64,000 bases of DNA from Selaginella moellendorffii (lineage: Eukaryota; Streptophyta; Lycopodiopsida; Selaginellales; Selaginellaceae), in NCBI RefSeq assembly GCF_000143415.4, contig NW_003314401.1:124001-188000 (forward strand). Direction: 5' to 3'. Below are positions 9,674-20,005 of the stretch, piece after piece. The notes under the pieces are model-generated. The model ran no database searches. It was not told the origin of the DNA and worked only from the letters and a program-made list of their open reading frames with translations. Position numbers and translations under genes: made by a program. Within the stretch, counting starts at the first letter, position 1. Each line of letters opens with the position of its first letter.

Positions 9674-11710
9674 TCACTTGTCTCCTTGAATGTCCTTGAG
9701 CCTTTTAAGCAACTGCGTTGAGTCCCTGCCCAGCTTGGAGTTGATCATCACCAGGTACTCGAGCGTCTTGCCAACCAGTGGATCGTAAGGGCCTAGCTCC
9801 CTCGTCTGGATGTCGAGCACTCTACTCATCAAGACATGAGCCTCCGGGAATCTCTCCAGAGCGAACAGTATTGCTGCTAGAGTGTTGCAAGCGTCACCTG
9901 CATGCATGCACCATTGTGTCACACCATTGAAAGGAGCCTACTTACAAGTGTTGTACCTGAGAACGGGTGTTCCCTCCCATATCTGGCCTCGCACAAGAGC
10001 AGAGACTGACGAGCCAAAGGCTCCGCTTCGGTGTGCCTTTCCATGTGGTGCAGGAGCGTGGCAAGCATCTCTAGCGCTCCAGATAGCTCCGGTGCATTAG
10101 GACCGTAGTGAGCAGTGGCCAATTGTAAGCATCTCCGCATTAGAGACTCGCATTTGACGAGGTTGCCACAGTTGGCGTGAGACACTGCCAGGTTCTTCAT
10201 GTGCACAAAGAGCCCAATGTCACTTGACCCGAGCCTATTCTGGACAGCATGTACGTTGTCTTCCAAAACCTCCTGTGCTTCCTTGTGCCTGGTGAGGTGA
10301 CAACACGAGGTGAAATCAACAACAAAAGCGAAAGATCGTGTGCCACACCTTTCCAGGACTGTCAACACCATTGAAAAGTCTGTTCTCATCGACTCGATAA
10401 GTAGTGGATCTGGCGTGGTACTCCTCTCCATCACTCTCAAAGCTTCACGAAACAAATCTGCCGATGCCTCGTTGTCACCTGTGAATATTGTTTCGTATGA
10501 GAAAGGAGCAGAGTGTACAGAATTATCATACCAGTCATGTACTTTGCTTGCGCCAATGACGACATTACAACTCCAACCCGTCCATCGTTGGGTTTCTCCT
10601 TTGCAAGCTTAAGAGCCCTGGAGAAGAAAGAAAAGAAATGTGAGAGAAATACCACTCACCAGAATCAATACCTGCTCAACGTTTGCTCTGCCTCAACGTG
10701 ATTGCCACGTTCCAAAAGAGCGAGACCAAGATGCTGGAGCGGGAGAACCAAAATCTGGCTGTCCGGCCCGTTTGCTTTCTCCAATATTGCAATCGCCCGA
10801 ATGTACTGTTCGGTGCTCTTATCCAAATGACCAGCATCTTTGCAAGCAGCTGCGTAACCAAAAAGCGCATTGACGAGGAGTGGGCTGTCGTTCCCTATTC
10901 AGAAAAAGCGATCGTAAGATAGAGCAGGCAAGGATGAAATAGAAAAAATAAGACTTTTACCACCGTACAAGTCTTCCTGCATGCGAAGACATCGCTCGTA
11001 CAGCTCTATAGCCCGGTCGGGTTGATCCAGGGTTGCATACATAGCAGCCATATGCTCCACAACTTTATCAACAAGAGGTTCTGGTTTAGCACTGTCAAAG
11101 TGGTTCTTCTCCATAAGTTGTGTCAACTGTAACAGGAAAAGTTCCATTTCAGAGGCCTTAGAAATAAAATGTACCTGTGTAAGAAGTGGTGCAGCGCCTT
11201 CAACGTCCCCCATGTCCAGATGACCTTGAGCAAGAACATCTAGCAGAGCCGCCTGCTCAATTCCTTGCTCACCGCCGTCCAGCTGACGCTTCAGAACCTT
11301 GTAATTGGCGTCGAGCAAAGCCTCCGCATATTCTTCTTCTCCTTGTTCAATCAGATTGGCCAGCTTCTGGCGCAGGCCGTCCAGATCCTTCTTGAGTTCA
11401 TCTACAGCGACAACTTCTGCTGTTTTCTCCAAGTGGGTACTACTCGACGTAGTGGAAGCTACGTCTTTCCTGTAAAACGCGCTGGTTAAGTTCGCAAAGA
11501 ACACGCTTTACAATCTGCACCTGGCAGCGACGAAGGTTCTCAGTGGTTTTCGGCGATGAAGAACTCGAAGCAAAGGCCCTTCCTGCTGTTGCTGCTGCTG
11601 TTGAAAGAGATGAGAATGAGTGGGCACAACAAACCTGTTGGGTACCATCACTTAGGCACAAAAAAAGTGGAATTCAACCGAGCTCACCTGTGAAACGCAT
11701 TGGCCGCCAT
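9674..11710 (-). CDS. TPR (kinesin-light-chain-like) repeat protein
   Basis: Multi-exon gene on the minus strand with first exon MAANAFHR (11688-11710) and a Ser/Ala-rich second exon that looks like an organelle presequence. The body carries tetratricopeptide-type repeats of about 42 residues: LLDVLAQGHLDMGDVEGAAPLL, then MYATLDQPDRAIELYERCL, then LGLALLERGNHVEAEQTLSRA, and ILFALERFPEAHVLMSRVLD. A coiled-coil-like stretch (VDELKKDLDGLRQKLANLIEQ) precedes them. Such repeats are protein-interaction scaffolds; the partner is unknown. Stop at 9674. Exact splice sites inside the gene were not all fixed. A partial second copy lies at 27146-27485. Confidence 0.72.
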
Positions 11711-11818
11711 TCTCAACTATGCACGTCGCCCTATCTTAAAAACCAAAACCTCAGAAGAGTGGGAGAACTTTAACAATAAATAAAACCCTTTATTTAGGCT
11801 CAGCTAAACGAACAACGT

Positions 11819-13346
11819 TTAAAAATCGAACTCTCCATTTGCCTGGAAAAAGAGAGTGAATTGAGAGGGTAGAACATGAAGCAAATTCAGACCTTTACAA
11901 AAAGAATGTCACGATTATTGAGGTGCATAATCCCATCCTTCAGGATACATTTCCACTTGCTCTTTGATCTAGTTACCTGCTAAGACAAAGTCAACTGCAT
12001 TGCAAGTGGCTCAAACTTCAAACAGCCAAACCTTCTCAAACTGCGCTAGTACGAGATGACTTGTCTTTGGCTCCTCACCGGCTTGATCGATGTCGTTTAA
12101 CTCGTCCTCCTCATCGTCATCTTGTTCATTCAAGGGAGGCTCTGATCCTTCGGATTCCACACCTTCCACTTGTGTTGCTGTCGCTACCAGAGTCTCGTTA
12201 GCCGGCTGCGGATGTTCTACATTCATAAACAAAAAGCCATGAAGACAGGCACTGTGGATACAACTGTTAACCTTCGTCGCCAGGCTCATTGTAGTCTTCT
12301 TGGGCAACCTACAAAAGAACCCATGTTAACAACAATCTAACAGTAGAGCAAACACACGCACTTCATCATCATAATTGTCATCTGCCCCATCGTGTTGAGG
12401 GATGCTCGGCCTTCGAGTTTCCTGGAGAACCAATATCTGTAAGGATGATAAAAGGAAAAGAAGTATGGAACTCCACCTCAGGGGTATCTGCGGCTCCGTC
12501 ATGCTGGGGAATATAGTCTCCAGGGAAATAGTTCGCGGGTAAGTCGTCCCGCTTTCTCTTTCCTGATGTAAGTGTAAAGAAGTCCTGCCAAAGCTCGACA
12601 TTAACCAAGCCAAAGCGGGCATTGCAAAGAATTTACTTTGGTAACAGGGCCTTGTCCGGAACCATTCTCTTCGTCTTCCTGACCCTCCTGGTAAGCTTAA
12701 AAAAAACAGACAGAGAAGAATGAAATCGCGTTAGATTTATCTTTCATCTTCTTCCCTGTGCATCGGAAACATACCGACATTAACGTCCACTCCTCGGTGA
12801 TTGTGTGAATCCTGTACAAGCCATTAGTACACCAAGCCGAGCGAGCAAGAAGAGAAAGACTATTGTTACATCGCCACCGCTCTTGTCAGCAATGGGTGTT
12901 TGATCCGGACCAGGTGTTGGCGTGGAGTACTGCCAAGCAAGCAATGTCACGGTTAAAAGTAGTCCCTTCTTTTTGGATCTCTCTCTCCTCACTTACCGGG
13001 GAGAAGAGGAGCTCGGCTGTGGGAGTGAACTCTTCGCTTCCTTGGTAAGGGATGTTGAGGTCCTGGACCGAGGTTGCTTGCGCGGCAGCGTTCCTAACGC
13101 CTAGGTTCTGGGGGATCTCGCCGGGAGAAATGGTACCCGATTGAATCATCTTGAGCTCCCACAGCTGCGTAATATCGCTCAGCTCTCCCGATCGAGAGCA
13201 AAGGGAGGAGGGAGGAGGGAGAAATTTACCGACTGGAGATCGTTGAGTACGCTCTCCTCCACATTCTCCGCTTGGAAATCCGCGCGGACATTGTTGATCA
13301 CGTCCTCCATGACATGGAGATAGACGCTGGCGACACTGGTAGCCAT
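11819..13346 (-). CDS. TFIIA large subunit (alpha/beta)
   Basis: General transcription factor IIA large subunit, which stabilises TBP on the TATA box. Exon 1 (about 13230-13346) starts MATSVASVYLHVMEDVINNV and continues into the four-helix-bundle segment VEESVLNDLQS. Then come a variable acidic linker (PLNEQDDDEEDELNDIDQ) and the beta-barrel part SHLVLAQFEKV, joined through an intron to VTRSKSKWKCILKDG, IMHLNNRDILFVK and the terminal ANGEFDF. The N- and C-terminal TFIIA blocks are both intact, so the gene looks functional. There are at least seven exons. An AACCCTA motif (13392-13398 on the other strand) lies about 50 bp upstream of the start. Confidence 0.9.
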
Positions 13347-13443
13347 GGCGAGGCGGAGCTTGGCGCTCTCCGGTCTGCCCTAGCGTCTAGCTAGGGTTGA
13401 GCGGCTATAAATAAAAGAACCTGGAATGGGTCCTTACTTAAAC

Positions 13444-15213
13444 CTAGTTCTTCCCAGCTATGGTGGCCGTATTGGCCATGAGCACGTAGGCGGAGGCTGC
13501 GTGGGCGTGGTCGCGATCGATTGCCACCAGCATTTGGAAGGCGAGCGATGCCACGCCCAGATTGTTCCACTTGCGAGCTGCCGAGAGGAGCGTGAGCCAG
13601 GTAACGGGGTCGGGGTCGAAGGGCATCGCCTCCACCAGCGTGAGGGCTTCTCCGAGCTGATTCGCGCGGCCCAGGGCATCGATCAGGATGTGGTAGTGCT
13701 CCAGCGATCGCAGATTTCGGGGGATCTTGGCCAGGACCTGCTTGCATCGCTCCACCAGGCCGGCATGGCTGCACGCCGTGAGCAGCGACAGGAATGTGAC
13801 GCTGCTGGGCTCCAATCCCTCGTCCAGCATCTGGCGCAGCGAGGCCAAGAGGAGATCCATGTCGCCGAGGCGCGCGTAGCCGTCGAGCAGCGCGGACCAT
13901 GTCACCACGTCGCGATTGGCGCACGAATCGAGCAGGGCTTGGGCGTGGTCCAGGCTCCCACACTTGGCATAGAAATCCACCAGCGAGTTTGCGACCACGA
14001 TGCTGGAAGAAGAAGAAGCGCTCGCTAATTGTTCTAGGACCCCAAGCCGGGATGCTTCCCTGTGGATGAATCTCCCAAGCTCCACGGCCGCGCAGCTTCC
14101 ACACGCATTGACAAGGATTGCGAAGGTGTGAGCGTCGGGCTCCAGGCCACAGTCCGGCATTCTCGCAAAGGCATCGAGAGCAGTGGCAGCGCTCCCGTTG
14201 TGGACGTATCCCAGCATCAGTGCGTTCCACGACACCACCGTCTTGGAGCTCGATGGAATGCTGTCAAACACGCGCTGGGCGTCGCTCATGCTGCCACACT
14301 TGGCGTAGAGATCGAGCAGAGTGTTTGCAACCAGGACGTCATCGACAGCAGCGGGTTGTATCAGCCGCGAGTGGATCGCAAAGCCTCGCGCCAGCGCCGC
14401 CACCTTGATCATGGTCACTGGACTGTCAGCCATCAGAGGCTGGGTCTGTTCTTGGGCGGCCAAGCTCGAGCACGCCTTGAGCGCGGCGACGATTGTCTGG
14501 GAGTTTGGGCGGCACAGGGGGATCATCCGCTCCAGCAGCTCCAAGCTCTTGAGCCCGTCTCCATTGCTGGCATAGCCGTGGATGAGCGCAGTCCAGGAGA
14601 CGACGTTGCGAGCGGGCATTCTTTCGAACACTCTGGCCGCCTCCTCCATGCAGCCGCACTTGGAGTACATGTCCACCAGGGTGCTGGCCACGAACAGGTG
14701 GAGCTCGCAGCCGCTCTTGGCCGCCTGGCAGTGAAGAGCCATGCCTCTCTCCAAGCTCGCCATCTTCGTCGTGGTGCAAGAACTCTCCTTGGCCGCCAGC
14801 TTGGTGCAAGCCTTGAGTGCCACGACGAAGCTCTGGGCGTCGGGAGCGCAGTGGTGGCGGATCATGGTGGCGAAGATCTGGAGGGCGAGCTCCTCGGCGC
14901 CATTGCTGGCGTGCGCGAGCATGAGCGCCGTCCACGAGACGACGTCGCGAGCGGTGCTGGGGATGGAGTGGAAGACGGTGCAAGCTTCTCGCAGGGCTCC
15001 ACACTTGGCATACATGGTCACCAGCGCGCTTGACACAACCACGTCTCGGTCGTGCCCGCTCGCCACGGCCGCGCTGTGAATTTGCCTCGCCTTGTCACTG
15101 TCGCTGCAAGCCTTAGACGCCGCCAGCAGCCAGCTTCGATTCGTCGTCACCATCGATGATTTTTGCCCGGCAATTCCGAGCTCTTGCCGCGCAGCACTCT
15201 CCCGCAGCTCCAT
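13444..15213 (-). CDS. PLS-type PPR protein with truncated E domain
   Basis: Intronless PPR protein of 589 residues, probably organellar RNA-binding. Repeats alternate P, L and S types: for example VVVSSALVTMYAKCGALREA (L), ARDVVSWTALMLAHASNGAEELAL (S) and HHCAPDAQSFVVALKACTKLA (P). Four to five PLS triplets are present, then an E1-like tail (DPDPVTWLTLLSAARKWNNLG to SAYVLMANTATIAGKN) with no E+ or DYW domain. Low-complexity Ser and Thr insertions occur between repeats. The stop is about 100 bp upstream of the TFIIA start on the same strand. Confidence 0.88.
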   Translation of the reverse strand: MELRESAARQELGIAGQKSSMVTTNRSWLLAASKACSDSDKARQIHSAAVASGHDRDVVVSSALVTMYAKCGALREACTVFHSIPSTARDVVSWTALMLAHASNGAEELALQIFATMIRHHCAPDAQSFVVALKACTKLAAKESSCTTTKMASLERGMALHCQAAKSGCELHLFVASTLVDMYSKCGCMEEAARVFERMPARNVVSWTALIHGYASNGDGLKSLELLERMIPLCRPNSQTIVAALKACSSLAAQEQTQPLMADSPVTMIKVAALARGFAIHSRLIQPAAVDDVLVANTLLDLYAKCGSMSDAQRVFDSIPSSSKTVVSWNALMLGYVHNGSAATALDAFARMPDCGLEPDAHTFAILVNACGSCAAVELGRFIHREASRLGVLEQLASASSSSSIVVANSLVDFYAKCGSLDHAQALLDSCANRDVVTWSALLDGYARLGDMDLLLASLRQMLDEGLEPSSVTFLSLLTACSHAGLVERCKQVLAKIPRNLRSLEHYHILIDALGRANQLGEALTLVEAMPFDPDPVTWLTLLSAARKWNNLGVASLAFQMLVAIDRDHAHAASAYVLMANTATIAGKN

Positions 15214-15456
15214 TGCCCGCCCTTAGCACAAGGTACTCCTTTTACAGGAAAAGCTCTTTTTTTCTTCTTCTAATGCTAGTTCTTGGGATGTTCTTACCAG
15301 CTTCGATGATCCCTCGTCGTCGCCATGCCGGCAATTCCAAGCTTTCCGCGCAGCACTCTCCAAGCTCCAATCTTAAGGTCACTCTTTACAACAAAAACTC
15401 TTTTTTCTTCCTTCTAATGCTCTAGTTCTTGGGGATGTTCTTGCCAACTATCTTGG
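15160..15456. repeat. Imperfect tandem duplication at a gene boundary
   Basis: Two direct copies of about 130-140 bp lie at roughly 15160-15300 and 15325-15456. Both contain GGCAATTCC-AGCT, GCGCAGCACTCTCC, a T-rich tract and AGTTCTTGGG(G)ATGTTCTT. Copy A holds the first codons of the PPR gene plus a stray copy of the L3 stop region. Copy B holds the real L3 C-terminus. The duplication therefore spans the PPR 5' end and the L3 3' end. Confidence 0.7.
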
Positions 15457-16374
15457 CGGGCGTGATTCTCAACAGGTTGCCACGCTTGCCAGGAACAGCG
15501 CCCTTGACGAGCACTGCCCGCAGCTCCGGGTCGATTTTGATGATCTCGAGCTTGCGGATCTTTGTCTTTTGGAAGCCCATCCGGCCGGGCATCTTCTTCC
15601 CGGGATACACACGCCCCGGCGTGGTTCCAGCGCCGATGGATCCCAGCTGCCTGTGGCTCTTGGATCCGTGGGTCATGGGTCCCCGCTTGAAGTTGTGGCG
15701 CTTGATACCCCCTGGAGTTGGATCACACCGGTGAGTGACAAACAAAACATTGGAAAGATCAAAATCTAACCTTGGAAGCCTTTGCCGATGCTCTTGCCAG
15801 AAACATCGACTAGATCCCCGACCTTGAAGATGTCCTCGACGTTGAGCCGCTGCGATAGCTCGAATCCATCCACACTGACGAGCCGAAACTCTTGGAGGTG
15901 GCGCATGGGGATGGTGCCGATCTTGTTGAGGTGGCCGAGCTCCGGCTTGGTGAGCTTGGTGTCGCGGACGCGGAGGTAGCCGACCTGGACCGCGTTGTAG
16001 CCGTCGGTGGGCTCGGTCTTCACCTGGGTCACGATGTTCCCTTCGTGGAATCCAATCACCGTGACTGGGATCGCTCGGCCATCGGGCATGAAGTGGGTCA
16101 TCATCCCCACTTTGGTTCCCATCACACCGATTCCAGCCTCGTAGCTCATTGCAATCACGCTTCTCCTCCTCCTCCTCGTCAATCCGATGCCAATGCTACT
16201 GCTGCCAGTGCTGCTGCTGGGCGGCCAAGAAATTTGGAGACCACTGCTGAGGAATCGCGCTCTCGATCGCAAGCACCCAATGCCAGTGCCAGGGCCAATG
16301 CTGATTCCCTGCCTCGCGCTACAGCTCGTAGTACCTGGCCGTGCCCAAGACAATCCAGTCGCCATAGCGGCCAT
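15422..16374 (-). CDS. Chloroplast (bacterial-type) ribosomal protein uL3
   Basis: Bacterial-type large-subunit ribosomal protein L3, nuclear encoded, about 297 residues. Two exons joined across a 59-nt intron (15712-15770) give [10 protein letters not shown] in frame; total 894 nt. A roughly 90-residue Ser/Arg-rich presequence precedes [24 protein letters not shown], the [12 protein letters not shown] block and [27 protein letters not shown], the universal uL3 core. The closest family pattern is the plastid form; a mitochondrial location cannot be excluded. The first ATG is at 16372-16374. The start is 58 bp from the start of the divergent PPR gene. Confidence 0.9.
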
Positions 16375-16432
16375 ATCCGCCACGTCGGACAAACGTGCTA
16401 GAACCCTAATTTTCGGAGGATGCTAGCAGTCT
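16375..16432. promoter_or_regulatory. 58-bp divergent gap with AACCCTAA motif
   Basis: Only 58 bp separate the uL3 and PPR start codons. The gap contains AACCCTAA (16402-16409), a telo-box-like motif typical of plant ribosomal protein gene promoters. Confidence 0.5.
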
Positions 16433-18967
16433 ATGCGCGGCAAGAACTTGGCGCGGGAGGAATGCCTGGCGCTGCCGATCGAGCTTCTGATCCGGGAATG
16501 CACGAGCTCGGGTGTGCTCCGCGATGCGAGGCGGCTGCATTCGCAGATCGTGGCGAGCGGGAGGGATGTGGGACGGGACAAGTTCCTGGCCAATCTGCTC
16601 GTGCAAATGTATGGCGCTTGCGGGAGCGTGGAGGATGCCGCGGGGGTTTTCCGCAGCATCCAGCAGCCCAATTCCTTCTCCTACAACATGATGATTGCGG
16701 CGCTCGTCCGCAACGGCTGCGTGAGCTACGCGAGGGATTTGTTTGACACATCGCGTCTCGTGTTTGATACGGTCTCGTGGAATGCCATGATCAAGGGCTA
16801 CATCGACAGCGGATGGATTGACGAGGCGAGGCAGCTGTTTGAGCAGATGCCACACAAGAGCACGTACGCCTCGAATGCTCTTATTGCAGCATATGCCCGG
16901 AGTGGGCAACCTGACGATGCCCAGCGCTTGTTTGAGACGATGACAGTGTCTGCCCGGCGTGATTTGTTCTCGTGGACGGGGCTCATGACCGCGTGCTCTC
17001 AGGGTGGCGCCGTTTCAAAGGCAAAGAAGGTGTTCGATGCAATGCCCGTGTGGGACGTTGTGTCCTGGAACGTTGTGATATCAGCACATACCCAGAACGG
17101 GCATCTTAAGAAGGCAAAGGCTTTGTTCGACGATATGCCAGAACGAAGCACCATCTCTTGGAACGCAATGGTGCAGGCTTACTGCCGCAGTGGGTTTCTC
17201 GACGAAGCGTGGGTTTTGTTTGAGAGCACTCGGGACAAGAATGTGGTGTCCTGGACGGGTATGCTGACCGCGTTTTCTCAGAAGGGTTACATGGGCAAAG
17301 CCGCCAACTTGTTCCACACAATGCCCGTTCGGAACGTAGTTTCTTGGACTGCTATGCTTCAGGGGCTTGTGCATCTGGAAGATCTCGATGAGGCGGTTGG
17401 CTTTGCCGGAAAGATGCCACAACACAACGACATGGCCTGGAATTCCATGATCATAGCTCATGCCCAGCACGGGGACACGAGGGCTGCGAAAGCATGGTTC
17501 GATGGGATGAGCTTCCGGAATGGTGTTTCCTGGGCTGCGTTGGTGGTTGCATTCTCGCAAGGAGGATGCTTGGCAGAAGCGCAAGCCTCGTTTTCAAGGA
17601 TACCTCGCCGGGATGCGGTGTCGTGCAATGAGATGATACTTGCGCTCGGGAGCGCGGGGCTGATGCGAGAGGCAAAGGTGGTGTTTGAAGAGGCGATTCT
17701 CGCGAGAGACGTTCTAACTTTTACTGCGATGGTGACGGCCCACGCCCGAGCCGGAAACGTGAAGGAGGCGAGACTTTGCTTCGAGAGAATGCCGCATCGC
17801 GACGTGGTCTCGTGGAATTCCATGATCCAGGCCTACGCCCAGAACGACTGCGTAGACGAAGCACTGGACTTGTTTGCGAAAACACCCGAGCCGGACCTTG
17901 TGTGCTGCAATGCCATGATCCACGCCTTTGCTCGTAATGGTCTGCTCGACGACGCAAGATCTCTCTTTGACAGGATGGCCACCAGGAATCTACTGACTTG
18001 GACTGGGATGATCGCCGCGTATGCTCAGCTTGGTCACGTCCAGAAAGCCATGCAAGTTTTCTCGAGCATTCCGGACAAGAAGGACGTGGTTGTGTGGACG
18101 GCTATGGTGGCGGCGTATGCCAACAACGGAGACATGGCAGGAGCTCGAGCGGTGCTGGACAGGATACCTTGCCGAGACGTCCCGGCTTGGAATGCTGCGA
18201 TCACGGGCTATGCCCTCAGCGGGCATCCCAGGCAAGCACTGGATCTCTTTGCCACAATGGACGTGGAAGGACTGAGAGGAAGCGAAGTAACGTACATCGA
18301 GGTCTTAGATGCGTGCGGCAACATGTCCTCAATCCGGCACGGGACAGAGATTCACGAAGGCTTGGCTGCTGGCTGCTCGGACAACGCAAACTCGATCAAA
18401 GTTGGCAATGCGTTGCTGAGCATGTATGGCAAATGCGGCCGGCTGGATCGAGCTTGGGAGATCTTCGTGTCCATGCAGCAGCAGCAGCAGCAGCAGCGTC
18501 ATGGCTGCAAGCAGGAGGAGCTCGTGTGCTGGAACGCGATGGTGGCGGCGTATGCACAGAACGGGCACAACCCCGAGGCGGTGGAGCTGTTTCGAGTGAT
18601 GAATGTGGAGGGCGTGGAGCCGGACGAAATCACGTTTGTGAGCTTGCTGTCGGCGTGCAGCCATGGCGGGATGCTGGAAACCGCGAGGTGGAGCTTTGAG
18701 TCGCTCCTCCAGCGAGACTACCAGGGAGTTGACGCGGCTCCCACGCACTACATGTGTGTGATCGACGGACTGGGACGAGCAGCCATGGCCGAGCAAGCCG
18801 AGGACTTGATCCGACATATGCCCTTCCACCCGGATCCAGTGGCGTGGGCGACTCTGTTGGGTAGCAGCGGTGTGGATGTGGGTGGTGACTGGGTGATGGA
18901 GCTCGATCCAGCGAACGCTGCCGCCTACGTCTTGCTCGCAAACATCCACTCCCGGGGCGAGGAGTAA
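16433..18967 (+). CDS. Large S-repeat PPR protein, 844 residues
   Basis: Intronless PPR protein with about twenty consecutive 31-residue S-type repeats (pattern DVVSWN-MI-AYAQNGHLDEA--LFD-MP), then two or three P/L-type repeats (EGLRGSEVTYIEVLDACGN and EGVEPDEITFVSLLSACSH) and a short E-like end at NAAAYVLLANIHSRGEE. There is no DYW domain. A poly-Gln tract (18476-18500, CAG repeats) interrupts one repeat. The reading frame is fully open. A rearranged, inactivated copy lies at 28447-29930. Function by family: organellar RNA recognition, target unknown. Confidence 0.88.
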   Translation: MRGKNLAREECLALPIELLIRECTSSGVLRDARRLHSQIVASGRDVGRDKFLANLLVQMYGACGSVEDAAGVFRSIQQPNSFSYNMMIAALVRNGCVSYARDLFDTSRLVFDTVSWNAMIKGYIDSGWIDEARQLFEQMPHKSTYASNALIAAYARSGQPDDAQRLFETMTVSARRDLFSWTGLMTACSQGGAVSKAKKVFDAMPVWDVVSWNVVISAHTQNGHLKKAKALFDDMPERSTISWNAMVQAYCRSGFLDEAWVLFESTRDKNVVSWTGMLTAFSQKGYMGKAANLFHTMPVRNVVSWTAMLQGLVHLEDLDEAVGFAGKMPQHNDMAWNSMIIAHAQHGDTRAAKAWFDGMSFRNGVSWAALVVAFSQGGCLAEAQASFSRIPRRDAVSCNEMILALGSAGLMREAKVVFEEAILARDVLTFTAMVTAHARAGNVKEARLCFERMPHRDVVSWNSMIQAYAQNDCVDEALDLFAKTPEPDLVCCNAMIHAFARNGLLDDARSLFDRMATRNLLTWTGMIAAYAQLGHVQKAMQVFSSIPDKKDVVVWTAMVAAYANNGDMAGARAVLDRIPCRDVPAWNAAITGYALSGHPRQALDLFATMDVEGLRGSEVTYIEVLDACGNMSSIRHGTEIHEGLAAGCSDNANSIKVGNALLSMYGKCGRLDRAWEIFVSMQQQQQQQRHGCKQEELVCWNAMVAAYAQNGHNPEAVELFRVMNVEGVEPDEITFVSLLSACSHGGMLETARWSFESLLQRDYQGVDAAPTHYMCVIDGLGRAAMAEQAEDLIRHMPFHPDPVAWATLLGSSGVDVGGDWVMELDPANAAAYVLLANIHSRGEE

Positions 18968-18989
18968 GCCAGTTGGATCTCCTTTCCAA

Positions 18990-19885
18990 AGCTTTCGGAG
19001 AATGGAGACGGGGCGCAGCCGCGTTTCAGAGCTCGCCATCTTCAAGCTGCAACGACGGTGAGTATAAACTCGCTTCTCCTTGCGCTCTATCATGGCGACA
19101 AAAGTGTTGCCGGTTCAACAGTCGTCGGCCAGGTACCTCCCGATCAAAAGATCTCAAAACAAAAATCGCCACTGAAAAGCTTGTCTTGTTGGTGACTATG
19201 GTTCTTGCAGGCCCTGGAGTCGCGAGAAATGCGGCCGAGTGCATGGCCAAACTCGCCTTCGTTCTCATCAGTGTTGTAGGGGACGAACATAGCTGGTAAA
19301 GGAGGCAATGATCTTTCCAAGTCTTCTAAACTTCGGATTTCTTCCTAGCAAATGCTCTGGTGGATCACTGGAAGGCTCTGGGCTTACCGACGAACGGTAG
19401 TAGTTCTCTCTCCGTTTTGCTCGCAGTGGAGAAAACAAAAAGAAAAGCCTTTTTGTGAGTCATAGCTCATGAATTATAAGATAAAACTTACGTACGATAC
19501 TGGAAACTGATGCTGGCTCGAACCACACTGGAACATTTGCTTGCTTCGCCACTGGAGTTTCTCCGTTAGCGATTGATGATCTATGAGAATTGGATAACCA
19601 CTTACACTCGCAAGCGGTTTCCAGTGACTCGGGAGTGAGGTTGGCATCCAGCGACACAGCCGGTGCTGCTTGGATGAGAATTGTGAGATCCATTCCGGGG
19701 TCAAGTGTTTCTCCTGGAAACTTGACCAGGAGAAGAAAGTACTGCGGACGAAACTGTTTAGTGTCCTCGCTTATATATCGCCAAACGAGAAAGAACTGGC
19801 TGGTTTGGGAGAAACACTATCGGAGTCTTGACACTGCTCTAGTTCCTAGTGGCTGAGCAAAGAGCAACACTACATCCATCTCCGC
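18990..19885 (+). pseudogene. Broken copy of the pfkB/pseudouridine kinase gene
   Basis: Collinear with the intact kinase at 29949-31613 from the start codon (19001) through the NALVDHWK exon, then damaged. A 4-bp deletion near 19030 shifts the frame and destroys the RV-x5-HL targeting motif. Part of the VVVGAMVADI exon is missing. A block at about 19455-19735 is inverted relative to the intact copy: the DANLTPESLETAC and PVWFEP exons now read on the minus strand. The forward orientation resumes at YISPNEKELAGLGE and homology stops near 19885, with the GAGD active-site exon absent. Confidence 0.85.
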
Positions 19886-20005
19886 CTCCAAGCCACGTTA
19901 ATGAATCACCCATTAAAATTTCAATTAGAGCCAAGTAGGATTGCTCGAGAGCTGAAATCAGCTCTTCTTATTAAAACAAAACAACCTCTCTTGTTGGCTG
20001 CTGGA

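Noticed and set aside
13391-15079. Long ORFs opposite and alongside the PPR-589 gene
   Set aside because: GC-rich shadow frames; only the minus frame with regular PPR motifs is credible.
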